From Fidelibacterota bacterium (GTDB taxonomy: Bacteria; Fidelibacterota; UBA8477; JABMPR01): 64,000 nucleotides of DNA. The DNA is taken from the NCBI GenBank assembly GCA_018673925.1, contig JABHBL010000102.1:152092-216091 (forward strand). Reading direction: 5' to 3'. The notes under the pieces were generated by a model. That model had not been told where the DNA came from, did no database searches, and worked only from the letters and a program-made list of their open reading frames with translations. A program made the translations under genes and the position numbers. Of this stretch, positions 36,905-45,647 are shown one piece after another; the first letter of the stretch is position 1, and each line of letters begins with the position of its first letter.

Positions 36905-37660
36905 ATGAACTCCCATCCCGATCTGGATGAAATCATTTTTCTTAAAACGATTGACTCCACCAACCTCGAAATAAAAAGACAGCGTCACGAGTTTCGAGGT
37001 TCTAATGTCTTGGTTGTGAGTGACGAACAGTCTCAGGGTAAGGGGCAACATGGTCGCAAATGGGAGTCTGCAGCGGGGTTAGGTCTCTGGATGTCGCTCC
37101 ATCTTGGTCGAGAGCCTTCTCTTTCCCACAATCTTCAGCTTTTATCCCTCTATACAGGCATCATTGTCCACAAAATCATCTCACCTCTCATTAACGCCAC
37201 CATTCAGCTGAAATGGCCTAATGACATCATGATCAGTTCCAAGAAGTGTGGTGGTATACTTACGGAGCTACAATGGCAGGGTGACAAGGTTAGCTCCGCT
37301 GTAATTGGTGTTGGATTAAACTTAATCCATGAAAAGGATGATTTTCCCGCTTCAATTCAGGAACAGGCTACCTCTCTCAAATTGGAAGGATTGGTTGACC
37401 CTGATCGGTCCCGCTTAATAAAATCATTTATTGATGCATTTTTTGGGAATATGTCCAACCTGGATGATGGAAAACGCCTGGCGTCTGACTGGAATGGAAA
37501 TGCCTATGGGATGAACCAAAAAGTTCATTGGGAGGCTCCCAAGGGAAGTTTTGAAGGGCAATTCTCAGGAATTAACGACAGGGGTGATGCACTTATCAGT
37601 GTTGATGGAAAACTAAAAGCCTTCCAAACTGGTGAACTAAGACTCGCTGAATCTCATTAG
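36905..37660 (+). CDS. birA: Biotin-[acyl-CoA carboxylase] ligase
   Basis: The 251-residue enzyme activates biotin with ATP and attaches it to carrier lysines. The family residues are visible: TIDSTNLEIKRQ, the adenylate-binding GKGQHGRKWES, LKWPNDIMISSKKCGGILTEL, and AVIGVGLNLI, with a small C-terminal SH3-like domain. There is no N-terminal HTH, so it is not a repressor like E. coli BirA. Its place after the biotin carboxylase and carrier genes matches its substrate. Its end overlaps the convergent metF by four bases. Confidence 0.93.
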   Translation: MNSHPDLDEIIFLKTIDSTNLEIKRQRHEFRGSNVLVVSDEQSQGKGQHGRKWESAAGLGLWMSLHLGREPSLSHNLQLLSLYTGIIVHKIISPLINATIQLKWPNDIMISSKKCGGILTELQWQGDKVSSAVIGVGLNLIHEKDDFPASIQEQATSLKLEGLVDPDRSRLIKSFIDAFFGNMSNLDDGKRLASDWNGNAYGMNQKVHWEAPKGSFEGQFSGINDRGDALISVDGKLKAFQTGELRLAESH

Positions 37661-38613
37661 GAAATATTAAGTGATCTCGCGACTTGTTTTACCAGATGAA
37701 CATCCTGCATAATGTAGAAATGAAGACATTCCACACCGTTATTTAACAAATCCTCACACTGTTCCAGTGCATGCTTGATTCCAATTTCAGCTCGCTCATG
37801 GGAGGTCTCAGCAAGTTCTAGGCTTGTCACTAATTCATCAGGAATGTTTACTGAGAACGCGTGGGGCAATGAGCGCAATTGGGTCTTACGTGTGACCAGT
37901 TTGATTCCAGGAATAATAGGAACTGTAATGCCCTCTTCCCTACACTGATCGACAAAATTGTAGTAGTCCTGATTATTAAAAAACATCTGAGTAACAATGT
38001 ACTGAGCGCCGGCATCGACCTTCTTTTTCAAGTATCGAATATCTGCATTTTTACTTGGGGCGTCGGGATGCTTCTCTGGATAACCACCTACACCAATACA
38101 GAAATCTGATTCATCAGCATCCAGGATATCTTCCAGATACTTGCTACGATTCATATTACTAATCTGTTTTACCAGATCTAGAGCGTAGTCATTTGCTTCT
38201 CGTCCCATGGGATGCGCTTTTTGATACTGCAATTGATCGCCTCGAATAGCCAACACATTATCAATACCCAGATAATTCAATTCTATCAAGGCATCTTCTG
38301 TTTCCTGTTTTGTAAATCCCTGGCAGAGCAGGTGAGGAACAGCTTCTAGTTGATAACGATATTTAATAGCGGCGCACAAACCAATGGTTCCCGGTCTTTT
38401 TCGCTTGATGTGTCGGGTAAAGGTGCCATTGTCTTGCTCAATAAAATATGAATCTGCTGCATGACTGGTCACATCTATAAAGGGGGGCTTGAATTCTATC
38501 AGTTCATCAATGATCTCATAGATTTCACGCGCACTTCTACCTCTGGCAGGTGGTATGATTTCGAAACTTAAAAAGGGGTCTTTTCTCTCGGAGAGGATAT
38601 CACTAATTTTCAT
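37657..38613 (-). CDS. metF: 5,10-methylenetetrahydrofolate reductase
   Basis: The 318-residue FAD enzyme makes 5-methyltetrahydrofolate for methionine synthesis. The barrel motifs are SFEIIPPARGRSAREIYE, the FIDVTSHAA strand, DNVLAIRGDQLQ, the FAD-contact region YIVTQMFFNNQDYYNFV, and IPGIKLVTRKTQL. The methyl product can also serve B12-dependent methionine synthase, which fits the presence of B12-dependent mutase here. It converges with birA. Confidence 0.93.
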   Translation of the reverse strand: MKISDILSERKDPFLSFEIIPPARGRSAREIYEIIDELIEFKPPFIDVTSHAADSYFIEQDNGTFTRHIKRKRPGTIGLCAAIKYRYQLEAVPHLLCQGFTKQETEDALIELNYLGIDNVLAIRGDQLQYQKAHPMGREANDYALDLVKQISNMNRSKYLEDILDADESDFCIGVGGYPEKHPDAPSKNADIRYLKKKVDAGAQYIVTQMFFNNQDYYNFVDQCREEGITVPIIPGIKLVTRKTQLRSLPHAFSVNIPDELVTSLELAETSHERAEIGIKHALEQCEDLLNNGVECLHFYIMQDVHLVKQVARSLNIS

Positions 38614-38653
38614 TCTATATTATAGAATTATTTTTGCTAGATGATATGGATTT

Positions 38654-38677
38654 GTTCCCTGGAGCAGGGAACTTTTT
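38654..38677 (+). terminator. Hairpin with T-run between metF and the response regulator
   Basis: A perfect 7-bp stem (GTTCCCT/AGGGAAC, loop GGAGC) is followed by five Ts on the plus strand. It ends exactly before the response-regulator stop codon. The orientation would stop antisense transcription coming from birA. On the minus strand it lacks a T-run and could only act as a weak stop. Confidence 0.6.
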
Positions 38678-39049
38678 CTAATTAAGGTGTTTTTCCAGTA
38701 ATTGTTGTAACTGAACAATGGTATAGGGTTTCGCCATATAATCGGAAAAACCTGCTTCATCCAATGTGTCTAATTTATCTCTGGTAAATGCAGTGACCGC
38801 TACCATTGGGACTTCCTCAAAGCGATCCTCTTTCTTGAGGACTTCCCCCAACTCAATTCCACTAATTCCTGGTCCCAGAGCAATATCCAGCAGAAAAATA
38901 TCTGCCGATTTATCCTTCATCAATTCGATAGCTTCCTCCCCTGTTTCAGCGGCAATAGATAAGTACTCGAGCTTCCTCAGGAGCAATAATAGATACTGTC
39001 TCGATGCAAAATCGTCTTCAACAACCAATACTGTCATTTGATTATCCAT
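38678..39049 (-). CDS. Single-domain response regulator (CheY-like)
   Basis: The 123-residue receiver has the acidic pair in VLVVEDDFASRQYL, the phospho-Asp in ADIFLLDIALGPG, the Thr/Ala of VPMVAVTAFTRD, and the Lys of DYMAKPYTIVQL. It has no output domain, so it must pass its signal by protein contact. It lies ten bases after the CHASE histidine kinase gene and is its likely partner. Confidence 0.94.
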   Translation of the reverse strand: MDNQMTVLVVEDDFASRQYLLLLLRKLEYLSIAAETGEEAIELMKDKSADIFLLDIALGPGISGIELGEVLKKEDRFEEVPMVAVTAFTRDKLDTLDEAGFSDYMAKPYTIVQLQQLLEKHLN

Positions 39050-39059
39050 TCCTTTATGT

Positions 39060-41483
39060 TCAACTCTGATTCACTTCTAGTGGTATGTTTAAATAAAAAA
39101 CATTTCCTGTGGGATGGTTGGGTTTGACTCCAACAGAAGCCCCATGTACTTCTGCAATCCTTTTGACGATTGCCAGTCCAAGTCCAGATCCACGCATCTT
39201 GCCATTGTCAAGCTGCACACTCCGCTCAAAAATCGCATTTTGATTTTCCTCACCGATAGTAGTACCAACATCACTTACGCCAAACTCGATCTGGTTCGTA
39301 TGTTTTCGCATACTCACTTCTACCTGTTTTCCCTCAGGTGCATACTTCAAGGCGTTGCTTAAATAATTGCGGAATATTTCAGAAATAATTGGATTGACTG
39401 TGTGGACAATATCTGATTCTATGCTAATCTGAAGTTGACTACCCTCGCTCTTGAAACTGGGCAAAAACTCGTTAATAACTTCATGAGCCAATTCACTGAG
39501 ATCGATTTTCTCCATGGTAATAGCTTCACCCAGCGTTATGCGAGCGAGTGAGGTGGTATTTTCAAGGACCTTCAACAGTGCATCGGAGCTATCTTTTATT
39601 AATTGAAGTTCCTCGCTGACATTATCGCCGTTAGTTAATAGTTCTGAAACTCCAGAAATTACCCCTGCAGGATTCTTCAGATCGTGGGATAGAATATCCA
39701 GGAGTAAAGCTTTGATATTATTGGAATCGCTCAATTGAATCGAGAGTTCACGATGCATGGATTCTGATTTTCTAAGTTTTTCATCCTCAATATTGATCTT
39801 AATTGTCAGGGCGATCTGATCGGAAACAAAGTTCAGAATTTTCAGATCACTCTCACTGTAGACAAAATCTGTGGAATAGCTTTGAACCGCCATTATTCCA
39901 ATGGGCTTCCCTTCAACAATTAAAGGACAACCAAGCCATTGCTCGGATGGGGTTCCTAACAGATCTATTTTACCTTCCTTGTTCATGGTATAGAACTCTT
40001 CTTTTGTCACTAGAATCGGTTTACCATTTTTTACTACATGTGCAGATATTCCCTTTTCAGCTCTGATTGGATCTGGAGGAGGTGAATCAAATTCATCTTT
40101 ATAATAAGGATAAGTAAATTCATCTGAATCTTCGTTATAGAGAGCGACATAAAAATTTCGTGTATCCAAAATTTTGTTCAAACTTTGTTGAATGGTCTCA
40201 AATAGAACTGGTAAATCCTTTATCCTTTTGGCCAACTCACTAATTTCATACATTACTTCCTTGGCGCGGGTGGTTTGATTCTGTTCAGTGACATCTTTAA
40301 TAAGTATGATCCCACCCTGGATTTGATCAGAACCTGAAAGAAGTGTTTCAAAAGCCGCATCAATATCAATCCGTCTCCCCTGAATCTCTAGTGAGCCGAG
40401 GTATGAAGTATGATTCCCCAGAAATGTTTCCTCCATTGCAGGAATGATGGGTTCTAATTCTTCGAGTTCGTAGATTGATCTACGTTTCTGAGGCGGAAAT
40501 TCAAAACCCAATAGAGAAGCTGCCTCAAGATTCCAGTCAGTAATCTCTGCTTTGGAACTATAGCGAACAAGACACGCTGGAGATTTATCAAAAATTGTTC
40601 TATATTTTAGCTCAGAGGATTCAATCTTTTTATAAGCCTTGGCCAACTCTGCATTTGACTTCATTCTGAAAAGTGTGAATCCAGCCAACAGTGAAGCTAT
40701 CAAAAAGGTCACCACCATGGCCAGAGTCCGCATGATCCGGGCAGTCCCAATATCCGAAGATCCGGGCACTATCTGGAGCTCCCAGGACTGACCCAGAATT
40801 GTGAAATTATGTCGACCAACCGTTATTGGATTCTCAAAATTCTTAGGTTCTCCCCTGAGAAAAACTCGTTCACCTGATAGAATTACCTCATAATTGAAGT
40901 CTTTGATTTTTTTACTATAACATTGAGCTATCAGTTCCTCGATTCGAAACACACCATTTACAAAACCACTGATTTTATCATCGACAACAATTGGGAAGTA
41001 AGTGGCAAAACCATTGCCCCCCTGAACCAGTTCAATGGGCGGGGTAGCAGTATCTATTTGGTAAAGAAGAGATCTGGAGAATACTTGTGCGGCTCCTTTG
41101 GCAGCCTTTTGAACCAGGTCCACGCCCACGACAGGCAGATTGTTGCTTAGCGGGGTTACCCACTGTACGATTCCATTCTCATCGATCCAGTTAACAGCCT
41201 GAAAACCGGGAAGCTCATGTTGGATACGAAGGGCAGTTGCTCTGAATTCTGCTTCACTCAGAGCAGGTTTTTGCTCCATGCGTTCACGAAATATATCTAA
41301 ACGAGTTAATCTTGAGTCTAGAAAGTCATTTAGTCGTATTCCGCTCTGTTCAGCAGTGACCTGGGTCTTGATCCCCAATTTTTCACTTTCCTGATCCGTG
41401 ACATAATAAATGCCAAGCCGGCCACCAACCAGAACAGTAATAAATATGAGAATAGGGATGTATATGTGTTCTGATAATTTCAT
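39060..41483 (-). CDS. Membrane histidine kinase with CHASE, PAS and GAF domains
   Basis: The 807-residue sensor has a first membrane helix (about residues 9-27), an extracytoplasmic CHASE domain (about 60-240; FQAVNWIDENGIVQWVTP), a second helix (about 250-270), a PAS domain (about 290-400; YRTIFDKSPACLVRYSSKAEITDWNLEAA in pieces), and a GAF domain (about 415-570). A HisKA part follows, with the phosphorylated His in DILSHDLKNPAG near residue 600, then a HATPase domain ending GSGLGLAIVKRIAEVHGA. CHASE domains sense small ligands outside the membrane; the ligand here is unknown. It forms a two-gene unit with the response regulator. Confidence 0.93.
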   Translation of the reverse strand: MKLSEHIYIPILIFITVLVGGRLGIYYVTDQESEKLGIKTQVTAEQSGIRLNDFLDSRLTRLDIFRERMEQKPALSEAEFRATALRIQHELPGFQAVNWIDENGIVQWVTPLSNNLPVVGVDLVQKAAKGAAQVFSRSLLYQIDTATPPIELVQGGNGFATYFPIVVDDKISGFVNGVFRIEELIAQCYSKKIKDFNYEVILSGERVFLRGEPKNFENPITVGRHNFTILGQSWELQIVPGSSDIGTARIMRTLAMVVTFLIASLLAGFTLFRMKSNAELAKAYKKIESSELKYRTIFDKSPACLVRYSSKAEITDWNLEAASLLGFEFPPQKRRSIYELEELEPIIPAMEETFLGNHTSYLGSLEIQGRRIDIDAAFETLLSGSDQIQGGIILIKDVTEQNQTTRAKEVMYEISELAKRIKDLPVLFETIQQSLNKILDTRNFYVALYNEDSDEFTYPYYKDEFDSPPPDPIRAEKGISAHVVKNGKPILVTKEEFYTMNKEGKIDLLGTPSEQWLGCPLIVEGKPIGIMAVQSYSTDFVYSESDLKILNFVSDQIALTIKINIEDEKLRKSESMHRELSIQLSDSNNIKALLLDILSHDLKNPAGVISGVSELLTNGDNVSEELQLIKDSSDALLKVLENTTSLARITLGEAITMEKIDLSELAHEVINEFLPSFKSEGSQLQISIESDIVHTVNPIISEIFRNYLSNALKYAPEGKQVEVSMRKHTNQIEFGVSDVGTTIGEENQNAIFERSVQLDNGKMRGSGLGLAIVKRIAEVHGASVGVKPNHPTGNVFYLNIPLEVNQS

Positions 41484-41669
41484 TTAGTGCGCTAGTTCAA
41501 GCCCCTTCAAATCAAAGTTGAGCTAGACATTAATCAATTACAGCTTAATGAGAAAGAGAAATCTATAAAGATGTCTAAGAATTAGGGATTTCCTTATGCA
41601 TCTCCCTTCAAAAAGCGCTTAAAACATGGTTTTATGGTATCCGAAGGTAGTCAACCCATTGACTGGACT

Positions 41670-41699
41670 CTTCCCCAACGTGATGAAAAGTTGGGGAAG
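41670..41699. other. Perfect inverted repeat downstream of the DUF5916 gene; region 41484-41718 otherwise empty
   Basis: A 10-bp perfect stem (CTTCCCCAAC/GTTGGGGAAG) with a 10-base loop lies 20 bases after the DUF5916 stop. On the minus strand, the expected direction, no T-run follows; on the plus strand a T-rich stretch does. It may protect the 3' end of the mRNA. I see no gene in the remaining 41484-41718, which must include the kinase promoter. Confidence 0.5.
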
Positions 41700-41718
41700 T
41701 CTTAGATTTCTTGTTTTC

Positions 41719-44382
41719 TTAAAAATGCAGAAGTTTATTCACTTTGATGAGGAAGATGTTATCAGCTTCCAGACTCATCAAAGATCTCAGGTCCTCACCA
41801 GGATTAAATCTCCAGGCAGGATCGTATGCTGATGCACCTCTAGACCAGACCAAATACATCACCGATCCAGTACTATATTCCCAACGTAGGACTACATTTG
41901 AAGTTAGTTCACTATAGTTAAAGTCCGAGTACACACCAGAGATGGGAGAATAATCTGCTATTCCATCCTGATCAATGTCAACACCGCTGAGAGCGCCGTT
42001 TCCATCAAAAGAGAGCAGATGGTCAGGCAATTCCTGAAAGCGTCGGCTGAAATCTTCCTGTGTGTGGTCATCGACTCTGCGAAAATCGAAATAATCTGCC
42101 CCCATGATGAAAGCTTGAGCATATGCCTGAAGTGAGAGTGTCGTACTCAGGGTGACATCAGCTCTAAAGGTCATGGTGGTCTGAGCAAGTTTTAAACCTG
42201 AGAAAATATAATGGTGTTGATTTGAGGTATCTTCCATGGTCGTGATCCAAGCCCAGGTATCATCCATAAAATGAAAATTGGGACCTAGAGACAGGGAGAC
42301 ATTTTTTTTCGGTCGCCAAGTAAATGATGGCGATAAATTCAAACTATGGACCTCGTCCCAGCTATAAAAATAGTTACCATTTATACCGGCACTCATCTTC
42401 TGACGCCAGTCTGTTCTAACGTTCGCCCACCCATTTACATTTTTTGAACCGCGAATGGAGGGTCCACCATGCAGATGAAAGGGTACAATACCGCCGGTGT
42501 TAAAATTTAGACCTCCGCCAATGCCCCAGTTGTTCTTCAAGGTAGCATGACCATTGACATTTCCGCCTACACCCTTGGATTCACCTCCAATAGTCCAGTT
42601 GGCCCATTGATTCAAATTAATATTGTAATTGAGGAAGAGGTCTCCGGGTTCCCAATGGCGATATCCAACCCATATGAATTCATTAATATTATCTACTGAG
42701 CGCATAAAACCCAAATCATTGACTTCAAGACCAGGGCTGGTCGCTAGGACACCACCAAACATGTTTAGCTTACCATCCGATTTTCCAACAATGAATTTTC
42801 CTCCCACTCCTGAAAGAGAGGTGGCAGATGAATCCACACTGAGATGTTTAGCATCCGGTCTCTGAAAATAGCGAGCGGGGTGGAGTTGAGTGCGAAGTAT
42901 TGCATCTTCGCTTCCCAGCACATGACTGAAAGCCAAGGCAGATTCAATGGAATATACTCTATCTGAGGATTGATGATTGAAGTCTAAACCACCTGTGAAG
43001 GCTTTTTCCCGCAACCAATCCATGTTTGTACCATCCAATGAACGCAAGGTTGCAGTAAAAATCCCACCGAGAGTCGTAAATCCACCGCGATAGTCCTGTT
43101 GAACTCTGGTAAGCAAATAGGTTGTGGCAGGTTCAATAACATTGCTGGATTGATGACCATCGTCATAGGTAACAACAGCTTTTTCCTCAGCTGTTGCAGC
43201 TGTCATAATACCCACAGATAGACCATTATCTAATTTCCCCGTAAATTTTCCAGCTGCCAGGATACGGGTAAACTCTGGAGCATCAACTGTGGAGACTGTC
43301 CCACCATCAGATTCAGCACCACCCTGGGGAGCTCGGCCAATTCGTCGAGAGTAGAATAGTGTGTTTGAGGAATTATCACCATCACCAAAGCCTAAGGAGA
43401 AATTTAGAATGTTACCCCCTTCAATGAAGAAGGGTCTTTTCTCTCTGAAGTAACTCTCGAATTCAGTAAGATTAAACTCTGCTGGATCTGCCTCAACCTG
43501 ACCAAAATCAGGATTAATCGTTCCACTGAAAGTGAGTCCAAGATCAAAATTCTTCCGAATATCCACACCAACACTGGCAGAATTTTCATATTGGTCAAAT
43601 TTACCCTTATGGGCATCATTGAAACCGGATCGTCCCAGGACATAGGGTGTTATATATATGGGTTGTTCGGCTTGGACATTGGTCAGATCAGTGAGCTCAC
43701 CATAATTTGAGACAAACCCTGTTTCCTCATGGGACCAGTGATTCCAGATGGCCAGCTCATTATCATTGCGTGGAAATTCACGATACACATTGAGACCCCA
43801 ATTGAGGGACTCAGCACTATTGAAGCGAAGCTCTCTGAAAGGAATCGCAAACTCTGCCGTCCATCCCTGTTCATCGATATTGACCTCGCCCTCCCATACA
43901 GCATTCCAGTCGAAATCGGCGTTATCATCATCAAAACGTCGTAAGTCCTGCTTCACCCCAGCTGCGTTGAGACCAAACTCAAATGCCGTTCTGTGGTCAT
44001 GGTAGCTGTCTATTGTTATATATAGCCAATCAGAAGGAGAGGATTCATCACGTCTTGTGAGGATTCCATCAATCAGCTCAGGTTGGTCGTCATATGCCCG
44101 AATTCCTACATAGAGGAATTCGGAATCATAGGCTACAGCAAATTCTGTACGCTGGGTTGCTTTGGAACCATCATCGGGATTACGCTGCAGAAAGTCACTT
44201 TGTTTTGGAAGTTCTTGCCAAACTTTATCGTCGAGTTTTCCATCTACTTCAATTGGGGTTCCGTTCAGGCGGAAAGCTGAAACACTCCGCTCCTGTGCAC
44301 TCCCTTTTAATTGTGGTGATCCAATCATAGCTATTGGTATTAATCCACAGAACAGGAGAGTAAGCAGTCGCATTTGTTTCAT
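41719..44382 (-). CDS. DUF5916 outer-membrane protein with CBM9-like N-terminal domain
   Basis: The 887-residue secreted protein has a signal peptide (about residues 1-23). A CBM9-like beta domain (about 35-230) includes IEVDGKLDDKVWQELP, FAVAYDSEFLYVGIRAYD and the aromatic AVWEGEVNIDEQGWTAEFAIPF. The rest matches DUF5916 (INPDFGQVEADPAEFNLT, YFREKRPFFIEGG), predicted to be a large beta barrel. FCB genomes carry many copies; the CBM9 part suggests sugar binding and database names include putative membrane hydrolase, but no activity is shown. The start has AAGGA upstream. Confidence 0.85.
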   Translation of the reverse strand: MKQMRLLTLLFCGLIPIAMIGSPQLKGSAQERSVSAFRLNGTPIEVDGKLDDKVWQELPKQSDFLQRNPDDGSKATQRTEFAVAYDSEFLYVGIRAYDDQPELIDGILTRRDESSPSDWLYITIDSYHDHRTAFEFGLNAAGVKQDLRRFDDDNADFDWNAVWEGEVNIDEQGWTAEFAIPFRELRFNSAESLNWGLNVYREFPRNDNELAIWNHWSHEETGFVSNYGELTDLTNVQAEQPIYITPYVLGRSGFNDAHKGKFDQYENSASVGVDIRKNFDLGLTFSGTINPDFGQVEADPAEFNLTEFESYFREKRPFFIEGGNILNFSLGFGDGDNSSNTLFYSRRIGRAPQGGAESDGGTVSTVDAPEFTRILAAGKFTGKLDNGLSVGIMTAATAEEKAVVTYDDGHQSSNVIEPATTYLLTRVQQDYRGGFTTLGGIFTATLRSLDGTNMDWLREKAFTGGLDFNHQSSDRVYSIESALAFSHVLGSEDAILRTQLHPARYFQRPDAKHLSVDSSATSLSGVGGKFIVGKSDGKLNMFGGVLATSPGLEVNDLGFMRSVDNINEFIWVGYRHWEPGDLFLNYNINLNQWANWTIGGESKGVGGNVNGHATLKNNWGIGGGLNFNTGGIVPFHLHGGPSIRGSKNVNGWANVRTDWRQKMSAGINGNYFYSWDEVHSLNLSPSFTWRPKKNVSLSLGPNFHFMDDTWAWITTMEDTSNQHHYIFSGLKLAQTTMTFRADVTLSTTLSLQAYAQAFIMGADYFDFRRVDDHTQEDFSRRFQELPDHLLSFDGNGALSGVDIDQDGIADYSPISGVYSDFNYSELTSNVVLRWEYSTGSVMYLVWSRGASAYDPAWRFNPGEDLRSLMSLEADNIFLIKVNKLLHF

Positions 44383-44421
44383 ATTTTTCCATTCCTTTCA
44401 CCTCAATCCGGAACCAATGAT

Positions 44422-45123
44422 CTATTGCTTCCGCACTTCAGCATTTACAATCTCACCTTGTACCTTGCCACCGTTGGCCAGGTAGACGATTACATTTGAA
44501 TTGGGCTCTTTCACGAGGATAGAACCCTTTACTACAGAATTCATATCGATGATAATTTTGAGTTTTCCATCATGAAAAAGCACAACATCTGGTTTTCGAT
44601 TTATGATGATATCACCATCTATCATAGAGCCATTAAAAAGCGATATATCCCCTGAGACAGTTTTAAGAAACCCTCGGAGTCTTGAGTCATCCAATTCAAT
44701 ATCGCCACTCACAGTTTCGATACTTTCTACAATGTCAGACCCTGAGTCACAATTCACATCTCCACTCACAGATTCAATTGATCCATCTACATCACTCTTT
44801 TCATAAAGATGAATATCACCGCTAACCGTTTCGAGATTTCTGGTTTTTGCACTCTTCCCAATTGAGATATCACCACTGACGACTTCAATATTTTCAACTG
44901 AGGCTTTTGACCCAATTGAGATATCTCCACTTACTGCGGAAACATCTCCCTTAACATGGGCACCATTACCCACAAAAATATCACCACTCACCGTGGAGAC
45001 ATTTCTTGAGCTCTTTTTGCCCTTGGCAATGTGAATGTCTTTGCTTACTGAGGATTGTGCATAAGCTAATGAGCTTAATCCAATAAGGATTGACACGACT
45101 GAGATGAATGCTCTTGATTTCAT
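44422..45123 (-). CDS. Secreted beta-helical protein with seven VSGD repeats
   Basis: The 233-residue protein has a signal peptide (about residues 1-22, ending LAYAQ). Residues about 40-175 hold seven copies of VSGD(I/V) spaced 18-19 residues apart, with intervening hydrophobics at fixed places, as in a left- or right-handed beta-helix such as bactofilins or DUF4097 proteins. A C-terminal segment (KIIIDMNSVVKGSILV) continues the pattern. There is no known catalytic motif, so the role is probably structural. ATG 45123 was chosen because GGAG lies seven bases upstream; the ATG four codons earlier overlaps that site. It lies 39 bases upstream of the DUF5916 gene on the same strand, so the two may be co-transcribed. 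Confidence 0.82.
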   Translation of the reverse strand: MKSRAFISVVSILIGLSSLAYAQSSVSKDIHIAKGKKSSRNVSTVSGDIFVGNGAHVKGDVSAVSGDISIGSKASVENIEVVSGDISIGKSAKTRNLETVSGDIHLYEKSDVDGSIESVSGDVNCDSGSDIVESIETVSGDIELDDSRLRGFLKTVSGDISLFNGSMIDGDIIINRKPDVVLFHDGKLKIIIDMNSVVKGSILVKEPNSNVIVYLANGGKVQGEIVNAEVRKQ

Positions 45124-45433
45124 AATTTGCTCCATTATTTACTTTCTCTCGAAATGATTTATCGTGCTGTTTCTTTAATCGGTCGCACGAATCGATAAAA
45201 GGTTTCTAAAAAAGTGGTTCTTACCACGCACACCAGTTAACCCAATCTCATGCCAGCCAAAACAGCATTTATCTATATAATTATATTTATTTCACTTAGA
45301 GTGTGATAATTCTATTTTTTGTTGCAGTTTCTATCAACAAATATATCATTTTAACATACTCCTATGTCGGATTGATATACTCAATTGGCTGGATTGAATG
45401 AGTCGCACATAATCTCAGGAGGGCTTGGGCTTT
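45124..45433. other. AT-rich intergenic region, no gene seen
   Basis: These 310 bases lie between the VSGD-repeat gene and the tRNA terminator. They are AT-rich (for example 45270-45360) and should include the promoter for the VSGD gene. No ORF with a ribosome site, hairpin or repeat stood out. Confidence 0.5.
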
Positions 45434-45466
45434 ATAAAAAAAAAGCAAACGATTTCTCGTTTGCTT
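45434..45466 (-). terminator. Rho-independent terminator of tRNA-Leu
   Basis: On the minus strand a 9-bp stem (AGCAAACGA/TCGTTTGCT) with loop GAAA is followed by nine Ts, starting three bases after the tRNA 3' end. Confidence 0.93.
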
Positions 45467-45468
45467 TG

Positions 45469-45551
45469 TACCGCGGAGAGGGGTCGAACCTCCACAAGCT
45501 GAGCTTACTAGATCCTAAATCTAGCGCGTCTACCAATTCCGCCACCGCGGC
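45469..45551 (-). tRNA. tRNA-Leu, anticodon UAG
   Basis: An 83-base type II tRNA on the minus strand. The acceptor stem is GCCGCGG paired with CCGCGGT, ending in A; the first pair is a G-U wobble. The D loop is GGTAGACGC, the anticodon stem CTAGA/TCTAG has loop TTTAGGA (anticodon UAG, reading CUA/CUN), the extra arm is AAGCTCAGCTT, and the T arm is GAGGTTCGACCCCTC. The CCA end is not encoded. Confidence 0.96.
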
Positions 45552-45594
45552 TTAAAAAAGCGTCGCAAGATAGAAACTGCCTCGTTCGAAGCAA

Positions 45595-45626
45595 CAAAAA
45601 GCCCCAGTAAAAACCGGGGCTTTTTC
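45595..45626 (-). terminator. Bidirectional terminator after the cohesin-like gene
   Basis: The stem AAAAAGCCCC(G/A)GT and its complement form a GC-rich hairpin (GCCCCGG/CTGGGGC, one mismatch-type position) with T-runs on both strands, 22 bases beyond the stop of the minus-strand gene. Confidence 0.88.
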
Positions 45627-45647
45627 CATAATTATTTTAAGACAGAA

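Noticed and set aside
44640..45010. Possible DNA repeat array or CRISPR in the VSGD region
   Set aside because: The periodicity is a protein repeat of 18-19 codons with variable DNA, not identical repeats with spacers.
45301..45420. Possible regulatory RNA in the AT-rich gap before the tRNA gene
   Set aside because: No stable hairpin, known riboswitch pattern or terminator could be made out by eye.
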